From Algibacter sp045066735 (GTDB lineage Bacteria; Bacteroidota; Bacteroidia; Flavobacteriales; Flavobacteriaceae), in the NCBI RefSeq assembly GCF_045066735.1, contig NZ_JBISHH010000025.1, forward strand, positions 248,001 to 312,000: a DNA stretch of 64,000 bases, read 5' to 3'. The notes beneath the pieces are model-generated. The model did not search any database, had not been told where the DNA came from, and saw nothing but the letters and a program-made list of their open reading frames with translations. This document shows, one piece after another, positions 24,659-33,443 of this stretch. The number at the start of each line of letters is the position of its first letter. Position 1 is the stretch's first letter. A program made the translations under genes and the position numbers.

Positions 24659-25666
24659 ATGAAATCGAAATTACTTTTATTATTACTCGTTACGAGTTTG
24701 GGGTATTCCCAAACATCTATCCCTACTTTTGAGAGTGCAACAGGTTCTGAGTATGCCGTTGTAAGCGCGCCAACAGATCAAAGTGCAACAGGGGCAAATG
24801 CTACATGGACTTTTAATGTTACTTATGACAATCAAAATACATCAGATGAATATTCAACAACAGATGCGGCAATAGCTAGCTATCCAGGCTCTACAGCTGT
24901 TATAAATACTAATGCTGGTACTACCCAAGTAAGTAAAATCTTTTTAGAAAAAAGTGGTGCAGATATTTCATTTACTGGTGCTGAGAGCAACGGAGTAAAT
25001 CTTGTCTATACAGATAAAGGAGAAATAGGAAGTTTTCCCTTAGCCTATGCCTATAATCCTAATCCAGACAATATAGCAGGAAGTTTTTCTTTTGGCGGTA
25101 ACAATGGAACATTTAGCGGTACTATGAGTAGAAGTGTAGATGCTCAAGGAACATTAAACGTAAATATAAGTGGTTTAACAGGTGAGAATTTTACAGGAGG
25201 AGTTACTCGACTGAATCTTGTACAAGATTTAGATTTATATATGATTGTTGATCCGTTTCCATTCCCGATTCAGGTTGCAGATTTAGTGCAAACATCTTAT
25301 TATTACTATAAGGATAATGGAGATTTAGTTTTTAGAACAACTCGTATAGATATTTCGAGTGATTTCTTTGATAATGAAACTTTTGAAACAGCTGAAAGCT
25401 TAGTAACTAGTACCCTTGGTTTAAACGATCAAACTTTAAGTCAAGTAGAATTTTCTATTTTACCTAACCCAGTAAAAAATGAGTTAAATATAGAAATTCA
25501 AGCAGAAATTGAATCTGTTTCTATAATAGATCTTTCAGGGCGTCAGGTTTTAAATTCAAAAACTAACCAAAGAAAATTAGTTGTAGATCAGTTGCAATCT
25601 GGATTATACATTGCAAATATTGCTACAGATAAAGGTGTGTTTTCTCGAAAATTTGTAAAGCAGTAA
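24659..25666 (+). CDS. Secreted protein with type IX secretion C-terminal sorting domain
   Basis: 335 residues. A signal peptide (about 1-17) is followed by a Ser/Thr/Asn/Gly-rich beta region. The last ~75 residues form a type A sorting domain: SILPNPVKNELNI, SIIDLSGRQV and LQSGLYIANI ending FSRKFVKQ. The protein should cross the outer membrane through the PorSS/T9SS. The central domain (DNQNTSDEYST and similar) is not one I recognise. Monocistronic. Confidence 0.88.
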   Translation: MKSKLLLLLLVTSLGYSQTSIPTFESATGSEYAVVSAPTDQSATGANATWTFNVTYDNQNTSDEYSTTDAAIASYPGSTAVINTNAGTTQVSKIFLEKSGADISFTGAESNGVNLVYTDKGEIGSFPLAYAYNPNPDNIAGSFSFGGNNGTFSGTMSRSVDAQGTLNVNISGLTGENFTGGVTRLNLVQDLDLYMIVDPFPFPIQVADLVQTSYYYYKDNGDLVFRTTRIDISSDFFDNETFETAESLVTSTLGLNDQTLSQVEFSILPNPVKNELNIEIQAEIESVSIIDLSGRQVLNSKTNQRKLVVDQLQSGLYIANIATDKGVFSRKFVKQ

Positions 25667-25690
25667 GATTAGTAAAATCTTATATAAAAA

Positions 25691-25728
25691 ACAAAACCTG
25701 AAAATTAAATTTTCAGGTTTTGTTTTTC
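25691..25728. terminator. Bidirectional terminator overlapping the 3' end of the desaturase-family gene
   Basis: Perfect 16-base stem, 25691-25706 with 25708-25723, with only one central base, plus a T-run on the plus side and an A-run on the other. It lies between two convergent genes. The stop codon and last codons of the minus-strand gene (25705 upward) are inside the right arm, so that arm is also coding. Confidence 0.9.
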
Positions 25729-26643
25729 TAATAGTTTTCTTTGTTGCTTAATGGTAAGCGAACTTCCATCATGGCTCCAGCCAGGAGCAGCAAACGCATA
25801 CATAAATTTATGATACCAGTTTTTAGACTTTTTCATGTCGTTCCAGATATCTTTGTATTCGTGTGTTAATATCACCAACGGATTATATGAGTTGGGAGCA
25901 TGTGTAACACCATATTTTATTTCTATATTTTCATCTAGTTCTTTCCAAGTACCAAATATTTTATCAAAAATATTTAAAAATCCACCATGGTTTTTATCCA
26001 TGTACTCAAAGTTTTGAGCATGATGTACCTGGTGCATGGTATGTGTATTCATGAATTTTTCGATAAATCCCATTTTAGGAATATAAACAGAATGTAACTG
26101 AAACTGCCAAAGGGCTTCAATACCTAAACAAACTACTAACATTTCTGGTGGAAATCCAATAGCAACAATCCACATATAGAAAAATGGTTTGTATAAAATA
26201 GTAAACCAACCGTTTCTTACAGCCGTGCCTAAGTTGAAATTATCTGATGAGTGGTGCACGATGTGAGCCGCCCATAAAAAACGAACGTTATGGTTTTGGC
26301 GGTGGAACCAATAATAACTAAAATCGTCTAGCAATTGACAAATTATCCAGATGTACCAAGCGTATCCAAATGATTCGTAACCCATAATATTGGTGCGTAC
26401 GCCATCTACTAAAGGATTGAAAATTTCGTATACATAGTTAAAAAGAACAATAGCTGCTATGGTTTTTGTAAGTGGTGCTAATACCGCAGAACCAATACCC
26501 ATAGTAAGGCTGGCCGCTAAATCTTTCCAGTTGTATAATTTTTGACTTCGTTCTTCTTTACGATGCTTACTGTATGAGAGTTCTAATAATATGAGTCCTA
26601 AAAAACAAGGAACTCCATATACTAAAGGGTTTGTAAAATCCAT
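25705..26643 (-). CDS. Sterol desaturase / fatty acid hydroxylase family membrane protein
   Basis: 312 residues with about four membrane helices. It carries the histidine clusters of the di-iron hydroxylase superfamily: HRQNH, HIVHH and HQVHH, with a fourth cluster region HTHTMH just before. Family members hydroxylate or desaturate lipids; in Bacteroidota the substrate may be a sphingolipid, fatty acid or carotenoid. The last codons lie inside a shared terminator hairpin. Promoter with TATTTTTG at 26664-26671. Confidence 0.88.
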   Translation of the reverse strand: MDFTNPLVYGVPCFLGLILLELSYSKHRKEERSQKLYNWKDLAASLTMGIGSAVLAPLTKTIAAIVLFNYVYEIFNPLVDGVRTNIMGYESFGYAWYIWIICQLLDDFSYYWFHRQNHNVRFLWAAHIVHHSSDNFNLGTAVRNGWFTILYKPFFYMWIVAIGFPPEMLVVCLGIEALWQFQLHSVYIPKMGFIEKFMNTHTMHQVHHAQNFEYMDKNHGGFLNIFDKIFGTWKELDENIEIKYGVTHAPNSYNPLVILTHEYKDIWNDMKKSKNWYHKFMYAFAAPGWSHDGSSLTIKQQRKLLEKQNLKI

Positions 26644-26663
26644 TAAAAAATATTTGTTGTCTC

Positions 26664-26671
26664 CAAAAATA
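26664..26671 (-). promoter_or_regulatory. -7 element of the desaturase-family gene
   Basis: Minus-strand TATTTTTG, perfect TAnnTTTG match, 20 bases upstream of the ATG. Confidence 0.65.
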
Positions 26672-26720
26672 GCGTGATTTTGCTCGAAAACCTTGATAAA
26701 AATAGTTTTTTTGAATAAAA

Positions 26721-26758
26721 AAATCCGTTTTAAGATAAATTTACCTCAAAACGGATTT
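26721..26758 (-). terminator. Intrinsic terminator of lysA
   Basis: Stem AAATCCGTTTT with AAAACGGATTT (11 bases each, 16-base loop) followed on the minus strand by a T-run. It lies 20 bp after the lysA stop. Confidence 0.85.
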
Positions 26759-26778
26759 AAAATTTTATAAAAAGTAAC

Positions 26779-28014
26779 TTACTTCGTAGCTACAGTTTCT
26801 TTTTGTTCAGAAAAATCGACAGCTATTTGGTTGTGTAAAATATCATCAAAAGTTTCTCTTTTTCTAATTAAATGTGCTTTTTCATTATACCATAAAACTT
26901 CCGCAGGGCGCAAACGTGAGTTATAATTGCTCGCCATAGAGAAGCAATATGCACCGGCATTTTTAAAGGCTAAAATATCACCTTCGTTTATTTCGTTTAT
27001 TCTTCTGTTATTTCCAAAAGTATCGGTTTCACAAATGTAACCTACTACGGTGTAGAAACGCTCACGACCTTTTAAGTTAGAAATGTTACTAATTTCATGA
27101 TGCGATCCGTAAAACATTGGACGAATTAAATGATTGAATCCAGAATCTACCTGTGCAAATACAGTTGATGTGGTTTGTTTTACTGCATTTACTTGCGCTA
27201 AAAAGTAACCAGATTCGCTTACCAAAAATTTACCTGGCTCAAAAGCTAATGTTAATTCTTTACCGTAATCTTTACAGAAATCGTTGAACCTTTTTGAAAG
27301 TTTTTTGCCTAATTCTTCAATATTAGTTTCAATATCTCCTGGTTTGTATGGCACTTTAAAGCCAGAACCAAAATCGATAAATTCTAAATTATCAAATTGT
27401 TTTGCAGTTTCAAACAAAATTTCACTTGCATAAAGGAATACTTCAATATCCAAAATATCACTTCCGGTGTGCATATGGATACCGTTGATATTCATTTTGG
27501 TATTTTCAACAATACGTAAAATATGAGGTATTTGGTGAATTGATATTCCGAATTTAGAATCAATATGTCCAACAGAAATATTTGCATTTCCACCAGCCAT
27601 AACATGCGGGTTTATTCTAATACAAACCGGTGTGTTTGGGTGTTTTGCACCAAACTGCTCTAAAATAGAAAGGTTGTCAATGTTTATCTTAACCCCTAAT
27701 GTAGCAGCTTCTTCAATTTCATTTAAAGAAACTCCGTTTGGTGTAAAAATAATTTGCTCAGGCTTAAAACCAGCAGCCAAACCTAATTGCACCTCTTGTA
27801 TGGAAACGGTATCAATACCAGAGCCTAAACTATGTAAAAGCTTTAAAACAGAAATGTTTGATAATGCTTTTACCGCATAATTAAGTTTTAACTTTTTTAC
27901 ATTTTTAAAAGCACTAGTTAAGCGTTTATACTGGTTCTCAATTTTATGACCATCATAAACATATACAGGGCTGCCAAATTCGTTGGCAATTTTAAGCAAT
28001 TGACTCTCTTGCAT
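26779..28014 (-). CDS. lysA: Diaminopimelate decarboxylase
   Basis: PLP enzyme for the last step of lysine synthesis, meso-diaminopimelate to lysine. About 411 residues from the chosen start. Seen: VYVYD, the PLP lysine in NYAVKALSN, HMHTGSDI, the phosphate loop GSGFKVP, EPGKFLVSESG, the dimer-interface CETDTFG, and AGAYCFSMASNYN. A longer frame begins at 28035, but that ATG lies inside the -7 promoter element, so translation is placed at the ATG 28012-28014 (MQESQLLKIA), which also fits family N-termini. Confidence 0.93.
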   Translation of the reverse strand: MQESQLLKIANEFGSPVYVYDGHKIENQYKRLTSAFKNVKKLKLNYAVKALSNISVLKLLHSLGSGIDTVSIQEVQLGLAAGFKPEQIIFTPNGVSLNEIEEAATLGVKINIDNLSILEQFGAKHPNTPVCIRINPHVMAGGNANISVGHIDSKFGISIHQIPHILRIVENTKMNINGIHMHTGSDILDIEVFLYASEILFETAKQFDNLEFIDFGSGFKVPYKPGDIETNIEELGKKLSKRFNDFCKDYGKELTLAFEPGKFLVSESGYFLAQVNAVKQTTSTVFAQVDSGFNHLIRPMFYGSHHEISNISNLKGRERFYTVVGYICETDTFGNNRRINEINEGDILAFKNAGAYCFSMASNYNSRLRPAEVLWYNEKAHLIRKRETFDDILHNQIAVDFSEQKETVATK

Positions 28015-28032
28015 GGTTTTTATAATTTTTGT

Positions 28033-28040
28033 CAAAGATA
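28033..28040 (-). promoter_or_regulatory. -7 element of the lysA promoter
   Basis: Minus-strand TATCTTTG, perfect TAnnTTTG match. It overlaps the upstream-most in-frame ATG of lysA and so argues for the internal start at 28014. Confidence 0.65.
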
Positions 28041-28174
28041 TTTTTTTTGCTTCAATAAAAAATAAATAAAGTAAAAATTATACAAATTAAACATTTTGTT
28101 AAATAATTAACACTGAAAAATAGATAAATGATAATTTCCGCATAAAATAATTAGTGTAATTACCAACGATTATT

Positions 28175-28182
28175 TACATTTG
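28175..28182 (+). promoter_or_regulatory. -7 element of the sucC promoter
   Basis: TACATTTG matches TAnnTTTG, 26 bases upstream of the sucC ATG. Confidence 0.65.
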
Positions 28183-28208
28183 TTGCACTTAAAATTATCA
28201 AGCAGATT

Positions 28209-29399
28209 ATGAATTTACACGAATATCAAGGTAAAGAAATATTAAGCAGTTTTGGTGTACGTATCCAACGTGGTATGGTTGCTCAAAATGCACAGGAGGC
28301 AGTTGCTGCCGCAAAACAATTAACTTCGGAAACGGGAACAAGCTGGCACGTGATTAAAGCACAAGTTCATGCAGGTGGTCGTGGAAAAGGTGGCGGAGTA
28401 AAATTAGCCAAAAACCTTAAAGAAGTTGAAGAAATTGCAGGACAAATTATTGGGATGGACTTAGTAACACCTCAAACGTCTGCTGCTGGTAAAAGAGTAC
28501 ACCAGGTTTTAGTTGCTGAAGATGTTTACTATCCAGGTGAAACTGAAACTAGCGAATTTTATGTATCTGTTTTATTAAATAGAGGTACAGGTCGTAACAT
28601 GATTATGTATTCTACGGAAGGTGGAATGGATATTGAAACTGTTGCAGAAGAAACGCCACATTTAATTTTTACTGAAGAAATAGACCCAAATACAGGTTTA
28701 TTACCATTTCAGGCAAGACGCGTAGCATTTAACTTAGGGTTATCTGGTTTAGCGTTTAAAGAAATGACTAAATTTGTTACGAATCTTTACACTGCTTATG
28801 TAAAATCTGATTCTTCTCTATTTGAAATTAATCCTGTTTTAAAAACAAGTGATAATTTAATAATGGCAGTAGATGCCAAAGTAACTATTGATGATAATGC
28901 ACTTTACAGACATAAAAACTATGTTGATTTACGTGATGTACGTGAAGAAAGCGCTATTGAAGTAGAAGCTGGAGAACTAGGCCTTAACTATGTAGACTTA
29001 GACGGAAACGTTGGTTGTATGGTAAACGGTGCTGGTTTAGCAATGGCAACTATGGATTTAATTAAGCAAGCAGGTGGTGAGCCAGCTAACTTTTTAGATG
29101 TTGGTGGTACTGCAGATGCTGCACGTGTTGAAGCTGCATTTAAAATTATATTAAAAGATCCGGCTGTAAAAGCTATTTTAATTAACATCTTTGGAGGTAT
29201 TGTTCGTTGTGATCGTGTTGCTCAAGGTGTTATTGATGCTTATAAAAACATGGGAACTATTAACGTACCAATTATTGTACGTTTACAAGGTACCAATGCT
29301 GATATTGCAAAAGAATTAATTGATAATTCTGGTTTAGCAGTAATGAGTGCTACAGAATTTCAAGAAGCTGCAGATAAAGTTCAAGAAGTATTGGCTTAA
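28209..29399 (+). CDS. sucC: Succinyl-CoA synthetase beta subunit, ADP-forming
   Basis: TCA-cycle enzyme subunit that works with SucD. 396 residues, full length. The start MNLHEYQGKEIL, the ATP-grasp segment VIKAQVHAGGRGKGGGVKLA, FEINPV, the GxNYVxLDGNVGCMVNGAGLAMATMD region and IFGGIVRCDRVA are all diagnostic. sucD is not adjacent, as is often the case in Flavobacteriia. It is monocistronic and ends at a terminator. Confidence 0.97.
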   Translation: MNLHEYQGKEILSSFGVRIQRGMVAQNAQEAVAAAKQLTSETGTSWHVIKAQVHAGGRGKGGGVKLAKNLKEVEEIAGQIIGMDLVTPQTSAAGKRVHQVLVAEDVYYPGETETSEFYVSVLLNRGTGRNMIMYSTEGGMDIETVAEETPHLIFTEEIDPNTGLLPFQARRVAFNLGLSGLAFKEMTKFVTNLYTAYVKSDSSLFEINPVLKTSDNLIMAVDAKVTIDDNALYRHKNYVDLRDVREESAIEVEAGELGLNYVDLDGNVGCMVNGAGLAMATMDLIKQAGGEPANFLDVGGTADAARVEAAFKIILKDPAVKAILINIFGGIVRCDRVAQGVIDAYKNMGTINVPIIVRLQGTNADIAKELIDNSGLAVMSATEFQEAADKVQEVLA

Positions 29400-29424
29400 G
29401 CTTTTACTACATTTTATATTTAAA

Positions 29425-29456
29425 AGAGTAACGTCTAGGCGTTACTCTTTTTTTTT
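29425..29456 (+). terminator. Intrinsic terminator of sucC
   Basis: AGAGTAACG (29425-29433) with CGTTACTCT (29440-29448), 6-base loop, followed by a T-run. Confidence 0.93.
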
Positions 29457-29546
29457 GTGATATATTTTGAAATAGTTGCTGTTATTATAATTTTCTTATA
29501 GTTTTATAGTAGAATGATTTTTGAAAGGAATTAAGAGCAAAAAGAT

Positions 29547-30509
29547 ATGAAAATAGTGGTTCTAGACGGTTACACATTAAACCCAGGAGATTTAAGTTGG
29601 AAAGCAGTTGAAGCCTTTGGCGATTTAGAAGTGCATGATAGAACAGCTTTCGATCATGACACTATTATTAAATATATAGGAGAGGCAGAAATAGTTCTTA
29701 CTAATAAAACACCTTTGCCAAAAGCGGTTTTAGAGAAAGCGCCAAAGCTTAAATATATTGGTGTTTTGGCTACAGGATACAATGTTATTGATATTGCGGC
29801 TGCTAAAGATTTAGGTGTTGTAGTGTCTAATGTTCCGGTTTATGGTACACAGGCTGTAGGGCAGTTTACTATGGCGCTTATTTTAGAATTGTGCCATCAT
29901 GTTGGCGATCATAATAAAGCCGTTAAAAACGGCGATTGGACGAAGTCTAAAGATTTTTGTTTTTGGAATTCACCACTTATAGAACTGTCAGGTAAAACCT
30001 TAGGTATAATAGGTTTTGGAAGAATAGGGCAGGCTACAGCAAAAATGGCGCAAGCTTTTGGATTAAATATTTTGGCTTATAATCGAAGTCAGGATTTACG
30101 ATTGGAATCGGAAACTTTAAAATATGTTGAATTAGATGAGTTGCTTAAACAATCGGACTTTGTGAGTTTACATTGCCCGCTAACCGAAAGCACAGAAGGA
30201 TTAATAAATTCGGATTCTATTTCTAAAATGAAAGATAGTGCGTTCTTGATAAATACCTCTCGAGGTGGTTTAATTGTAGAAGAAGATTTAAAAAATGCTC
30301 TTAACAACAATGAACTAGCTGGAGCGGCTGTAGATGTTGTTTCTAGTGAGCCTATAAAAGCAGATAACCCTTTGTTAAATGCTAAAAATTGTATTATTAC
30401 GCCACATATTGCTTGGGCATCAAAAGAGGCTAGGGCACGATTAATGCAAACAACGGCAGATAATATTGAAGCTTTTTTAGAAGGAAAACCAACTCATGTA
30501 GTGAGTTAA
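29547..30509 (+). CDS. D-2-hydroxyacid dehydrogenase (glycerate/hydroxypyruvate-type)
   Basis: 320 residues, NAD(P)-dependent. The nucleotide site is GFGRIGQA (about 152-159). The catalytic triad positions are seen as Arg in NTSRGG, Glu in SSEPI and His in ITPHIAWAS. The N-terminal LDGYTLNPGDLSW is typical of proteins annotated as glycerate dehydrogenase. Likely interconverts hydroxypyruvate and D-glycerate; related 2-oxoacids are possible. Monocistronic. Confidence 0.9.
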   Translation: MKIVVLDGYTLNPGDLSWKAVEAFGDLEVHDRTAFDHDTIIKYIGEAEIVLTNKTPLPKAVLEKAPKLKYIGVLATGYNVIDIAAAKDLGVVVSNVPVYGTQAVGQFTMALILELCHHVGDHNKAVKNGDWTKSKDFCFWNSPLIELSGKTLGIIGFGRIGQATAKMAQAFGLNILAYNRSQDLRLESETLKYVELDELLKQSDFVSLHCPLTESTEGLINSDSISKMKDSAFLINTSRGGLIVEEDLKNALNNNELAGAAVDVVSSEPIKADNPLLNAKNCIITPHIAWASKEARARLMQTTADNIEAFLEGKPTHVVS

Positions 30510-30532
30510 GTATTTAGGTAGTAATAATAAAG

Positions 30533-30618
30533 TGCGCACGAGAAGATTCGAACTTCCACATCCTAAAACGGATACTGGCCCCTCAAGCCAGCGCGTCTAC
30601 CAATTCCGCCACGTGCGC
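30533..30618 (-). tRNA. tRNA-Leu (anticodon GAG)
   Basis: 86-base class II tRNA on the minus strand. The acceptor stem GCGCACG/CGTGCGC closes perfectly with discriminator A. The D arm is GGCGGAATTGGTAGACGC, the anticodon stem CTGGC/GCCAG with loop TTGAGGG gives anticodon GAG (30582-30584), and a long variable arm and T arm GTTCGAATC follow. CCA is not encoded. Confidence 0.96.
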
Positions 30619-30687
30619 ATTTGAGGTTTTAAATCGGGCGTAAATATAATGATGTCTTTGTGAACTAAAAATATAAAAAGCAAATAA

Positions 30688-31083
30688 TTACAAAGTAAGT
30701 AACCAACTGCGTTGAAGTTTCTTGAATTTTCTTAATTCGCTTCGTAGAATGGGTAAAAAGTCTTTCCCATTACTGTTCGATTTTTCTAAGCGATATGAGT
30801 TTGTGTAAAGCATATTCGTTAATCGTCTTAAAGATGCAATATGCTTATACTTTCTTTCAGAATAGCGTTCTAATTCTGCATTTACAATTTCTGGAACTAG
30901 TGATACAGATTGCTGAATAATATCTCCAGAAAAATATATGTTTTCATCCTCTGAGCCATCAGCTTTTAAACTCGATAAATCATCATTTAAGTACATAGAA
31001 ATACTTTGAGACAAGGACAAAATCTCTATGGCTTTCTTATAAACCGGTAATTCCGATAGATTTGATGGGGTATTAGATTTCAT
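30688..31083 (-). CDS. Small helical protein of unknown function
   Basis: 131 residues, soluble, predicted almost entirely helical. The pattern (LPVYKKAIEILSLSQSI ... ELERYSERKYKHIASLRRLTNMLYTNSYRLEK) is compatible with a four-helix-bundle protein, but I do not recognise a named family. It is divergent from the Lrp-type regulator and has its own promoter element at 31109-31116. The minus strand upstream of its promoter overlaps the Lrp promoter region. Confidence 0.7.
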   Translation of the reverse strand: MKSNTPSNLSELPVYKKAIEILSLSQSISMYLNDDLSSLKADGSEDENIYFSGDIIQQSVSLVPEIVNAELERYSERKYKHIASLRRLTNMLYTNSYRLEKSNSNGKDFLPILRSELRKFKKLQRSWLLTL

Positions 31084-31108
31084 TTTTTATTCTCTCTAGC
31101 AATTTTAT

Positions 31109-31116
31109 CAAATTTA
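31109..31116 (-). promoter_or_regulatory. -7 element of the small helical protein gene
   Basis: Minus-strand TAAATTTG matches TAnnTTTG, 25 bases upstream of the ATG at 31083. Confidence 0.6.
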
Positions 31117-31160
31117 CCAACAAGAAATCATTTTTATCTTTAGATTTTAAAGTAAAAAGG

Positions 31161-31168
31161 TATATTTG
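31161..31168 (+). promoter_or_regulatory. -7 element of the Lrp-type regulator gene
   Basis: TATATTTG matches TAnnTTTG, 38 bases upstream of the ATG at 31207. The divergent promoter at 31109-31116 is about 45 bp away, so one bound regulator could affect both genes. Confidence 0.62.
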
Positions 31169-31206
31169 CTTTAAATATTAATTTATTATAGTTAAAATTC
31201 TTTCAA

Positions 31207-31647
31207 ATGAAGTTAGATGTACTTAATGTAAAGATATTAAAGTGTTTACAGCAAAATGCGCGCATGTCTAACGCTGAAATTGGCAGACAAGTTGGTATAA
31301 CTTCACCAGCAGTTTCGGAGCGTATTAAAAAAATGGAAGATCTTGGTATTATTGAGGATTATAAAGCTATAGTTTCTCCTTTTGAAATGGGATATCAGTT
31401 TAAAGCCATTATTACACTTCGCGCTTTTATGGGGAAATTAAAACCGTTTTTAGATAAGGTTAAAACTTACGACGAGGTTATAAATTGTTACCGTATTACT
31501 GGTGATGAAAATATTGTTATGGAGGTTGTTTTAAAAAACAATAAGCATTTAGAGACCTTCATAGATCAGTTAATAAGTTATGGTGAATCTAAAACGCAAA
31601 TTGTTTTATCACGGGTTATTAAGCAAAAAGAAATTAAGCCCGTTTAA
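31207..31647 (+). CDS. Lrp/AsnC-family transcriptional regulator
   Basis: 146 residues. The N-terminal winged helix (LDVLNVKILKCLQQNARMSNAEIGRQ is its first part, then SPAVSERIKKMEDLGII) is followed by a RAM ligand-binding domain with GDENIVMEV. Standard length for the family. The effector, usually an amino acid, is unknown. Its stop codon overlaps the convergent VOC gene stop by a few bases (31644-31647). Confidence 0.93.
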   Translation: MKLDVLNVKILKCLQQNARMSNAEIGRQVGITSPAVSERIKKMEDLGIIEDYKAIVSPFEMGYQFKAIITLRAFMGKLKPFLDKVKTYDEVINCYRITGDENIVMEVVLKNNKHLETFIDQLISYGESKTQIVLSRVIKQKEIKPV

Positions 31648-32021
31648 TTTATGCGCCAAGCCGGATTTTTTCTATTTTCTCCTGCATAGAATAAAATAAT
31701 ATTATTGCCGTCAGGGTCTTTCAAATGTGCTTCGCGCCACAGCCATGGTTTATCATTTGGTAATTCTGAAAAAATAATTCCTTTTTCCTGAAGTTTCCCT
31801 ACCCATTTATCTAGATGTTCGTCTTCAAAATAAATGTTTATACCATATCCTTTGGGTAATTCTTCTACATGATGTATTGAGAATGTAGCATCGCCATCTG
31901 GGCATTCAAAACGAACATATCTTGGGATTGAATCTACAATTAGCTTCAATCCCAAAATAGTGTAAAATTCTACGGCTTTTTCAACATTAATAGAGGGTAT
32001 GGTTATTTGGTTTAAATTCAT
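31644..32021 (-). CDS. VOC-superfamily (glyoxalase/bleomycin-resistance fold) protein
   Basis: 125 residues from the chosen start MNLNQITIPSINVEKAVEFY. One VOC domain with RYVRFECPDGDATFSIHH and the C-terminal HLKDPDGNNIILF. A longer open frame extends to 32114, but the ATG at 32019-32021 overlaps the MFS stop as ATGA and matches family N-termini. Translational coupling to the MFS transporter suggests joint function, such as handling or resistance to a small molecule. Confidence 0.85.
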   Translation of the reverse strand: MNLNQITIPSINVEKAVEFYTILGLKLIVDSIPRYVRFECPDGDATFSIHHVEELPKGYGINIYFEDEHLDKWVGKLQEKGIIFSELPNDKPWLWREAHLKDPDGNNIILFYAGENRKNPAWRIN

Positions 32022-33235
32022 AGCACTCTTTTCTTTTTCTGTGTATTTAAATATTGACTTAAAATGAATAATAAAAGTACACAAAAGCCTGCTAGCATTG
32101 TAAAAATGTACCAAGTATTATCGAAACCCAAACCATCTACCATATGCATACCAGCGTTGTGAGCAAAGATATGAGCAATAGAAAAGGCTATGGAATACAA
32201 GGCCATATATTCTCCTTGGTTCCCTTTTTTAGCGCGATCTAGTGCAAAGGCGTTTGAAAAAGGAAACGTAATCATTTCTCCTAAACTCATAAATAACATA
32301 CCAATGATTAGTATGCCAATCCATGATGTAAGGTTTAAAACTAAAATACTAAAGCCAAGCATTATTGTACCAAAAACCATGAGACCAGACTTTGTGAAAT
32401 TAGTGTTCTCTAACCATTTTATTAAAGGCATTTCTAGTAAAAAAATAACAAATCCATTCAAACCTAAAAGAATTCCAATATCAAATTCTGTTAAGCGGTG
32501 GATATCTTTGTAATACAAAGGCATGGTAGAAAAATATTGTAAAAATACGATACCAAATAATACCATGGCAACTAAGAATATTAAAAATGCTTTATCGTAA
32601 TAGGCTGAGCTTGGGGTATCGTTTTTTACTGTATCTAAAACTTTAGCTTTTTTAGGGTGTAATACTTTAATAAGTAAGCCAGTTGCCAAAATACAGGTGA
32701 TACCATCTACCCAAAATAAACCACGATAGCTTAGTGTGGTAATAATTATACCGCCAACGGCTGGCCCAACCGAAAAACCAAGGTTAATAGCAAGTCTAAT
32801 TAAGGTTACAGATCGTGTTTTGTTCTCCGGTTTACTGTATGCGCTAAGTGCAACAAACATGGCTGGACGAAACATATCTGCAACTAACATAACCAAAAAT
32901 ATTCCAATACAAAAGTCAACGAAAGTGTTTAGGAATTGAAGTGCAATAAATAAAACCCCGGTTGAAATTAAACTTCTAACCATAACTTTGTAGTAGCCAA
33001 TTTTATCGGTTAATCGACCACCAAGCCAAGAACCAACAACAGATCCAAGACCAAAGGCGCTCATAATCCATCCAACATCTTTTAATGTGAAATCTAGATT
33101 TTCGGTAAGATAAAGCGATAAAAACGGTATAACCATGGTGCCAGCTCTATTTATTAGCGTAATTAGAGCAAGCCACCATACTTCGTGCGATAAACCTTTA
33201 AATGTGTTGATGTAGTTGTTAAATAGCGTTTTCAT
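32018..33235 (-). CDS. MFS transporter, drug/sugar efflux type
   Basis: 405 residues with about 12 membrane helices. The motif-A-like loop GSWLGGRLTDKIGYYKVMV lies between helices 2 and 3, and a long central cytoplasmic loop (VLHPKKAKVL) separates the halves. Similar Bacteroidota proteins are annotated as multidrug or tetracycline-type efflux pumps; the substrate is unknown. No TAnnTTTG element is seen between the start and the terminator at 33314-33343. This suggests that the gene depends on read-through from the structured leader upstream. Confidence 0.9.
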   Translation of the reverse strand: MKTLFNNYINTFKGLSHEVWWLALITLINRAGTMVIPFLSLYLTENLDFTLKDVGWIMSAFGLGSVVGSWLGGRLTDKIGYYKVMVRSLISTGVLFIALQFLNTFVDFCIGIFLVMLVADMFRPAMFVALSAYSKPENKTRSVTLIRLAINLGFSVGPAVGGIIITTLSYRGLFWVDGITCILATGLLIKVLHPKKAKVLDTVKNDTPSSAYYDKAFLIFLVAMVLFGIVFLQYFSTMPLYYKDIHRLTEFDIGILLGLNGFVIFLLEMPLIKWLENTNFTKSGLMVFGTIMLGFSILVLNLTSWIGILIIGMLFMSLGEMITFPFSNAFALDRAKKGNQGEYMALYSIAFSIAHIFAHNAGMHMVDGLGFDNTWYIFTMLAGFCVLLLFILSQYLNTQKKKRVL

Positions 33236-33313
33236 TTTTATTGATTTTAATTGCTTAGTTAGAGCAACTTTTGGAAAATATATTTTTGATAGAATTTTAA
33301 ATTTTGGAAAATA

Positions 33314-33343
33314 AAAAAGTCCGACTTCGTAGTCGGACTTTTT
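33314..33343 (-). terminator. Intrinsic terminator in the MFS leader
   Basis: Perfect 13-base stem (33314-33326 with 33331-33343, GTCCGACT core) with a TCGT/ACGA loop and a T-run on both strands. It sits about 80 bases upstream of the MFS start, between two divergent genes, where no terminator is needed for a known upstream gene. Confidence 0.9.
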
Positions 33344-33371
33344 AAATACTGAAAATAATATATATTTATAT

Positions 33372-33443
33372 CATCACAATATAGAGCAAGTCCAACCTGT
33401 TCGCTTACAACGAGAGGTCCATAACTTTCTATAAATAGTGATG
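33372..33443 (-). ncRNA. Candidate structured leader RNA (attenuator/riboswitch) of the MFS gene
   Basis: On the minus strand this folds into one long imperfect hairpin. Paired segments are 33438-33443 with 33372-33377 (CATCAC/GTGATG), 33428-33433 with 33380-33385 (TATAGA/TCTATA), 33424-33427 with 33388-33391, 33415-33418 with 33395-33398, and 33409-33411 with 33399-33401. The 3' strand segment GTTGGACTT (33396-33388) is nearly identical to the 3' arm of the downstream terminator. It can therefore pair with the 5' arm AAGTCCGAC (33340-33332) with one G-U pair, forming an antiterminator. A weak promoter (TTTGAC at 33474-33479, TAATAATG at 33452-33459) lies upstream. I do not recognise a known riboswitch class. 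A stand-alone small RNA is the alternative. Confidence 0.6.

Noticed and set aside
32022..32114. N-terminal extension of the VOC protein
   Set aside because: The extension is inside the MFS gene and does not fit the VOC fold; the ATGA-coupled start at 32021 is preferred.
33372..33443. SRP RNA or 6S RNA
   Set aside because: The SRP tetraloop and GGAAG/AGCAG core are absent, and there is no large central bubble as in 6S RNA.
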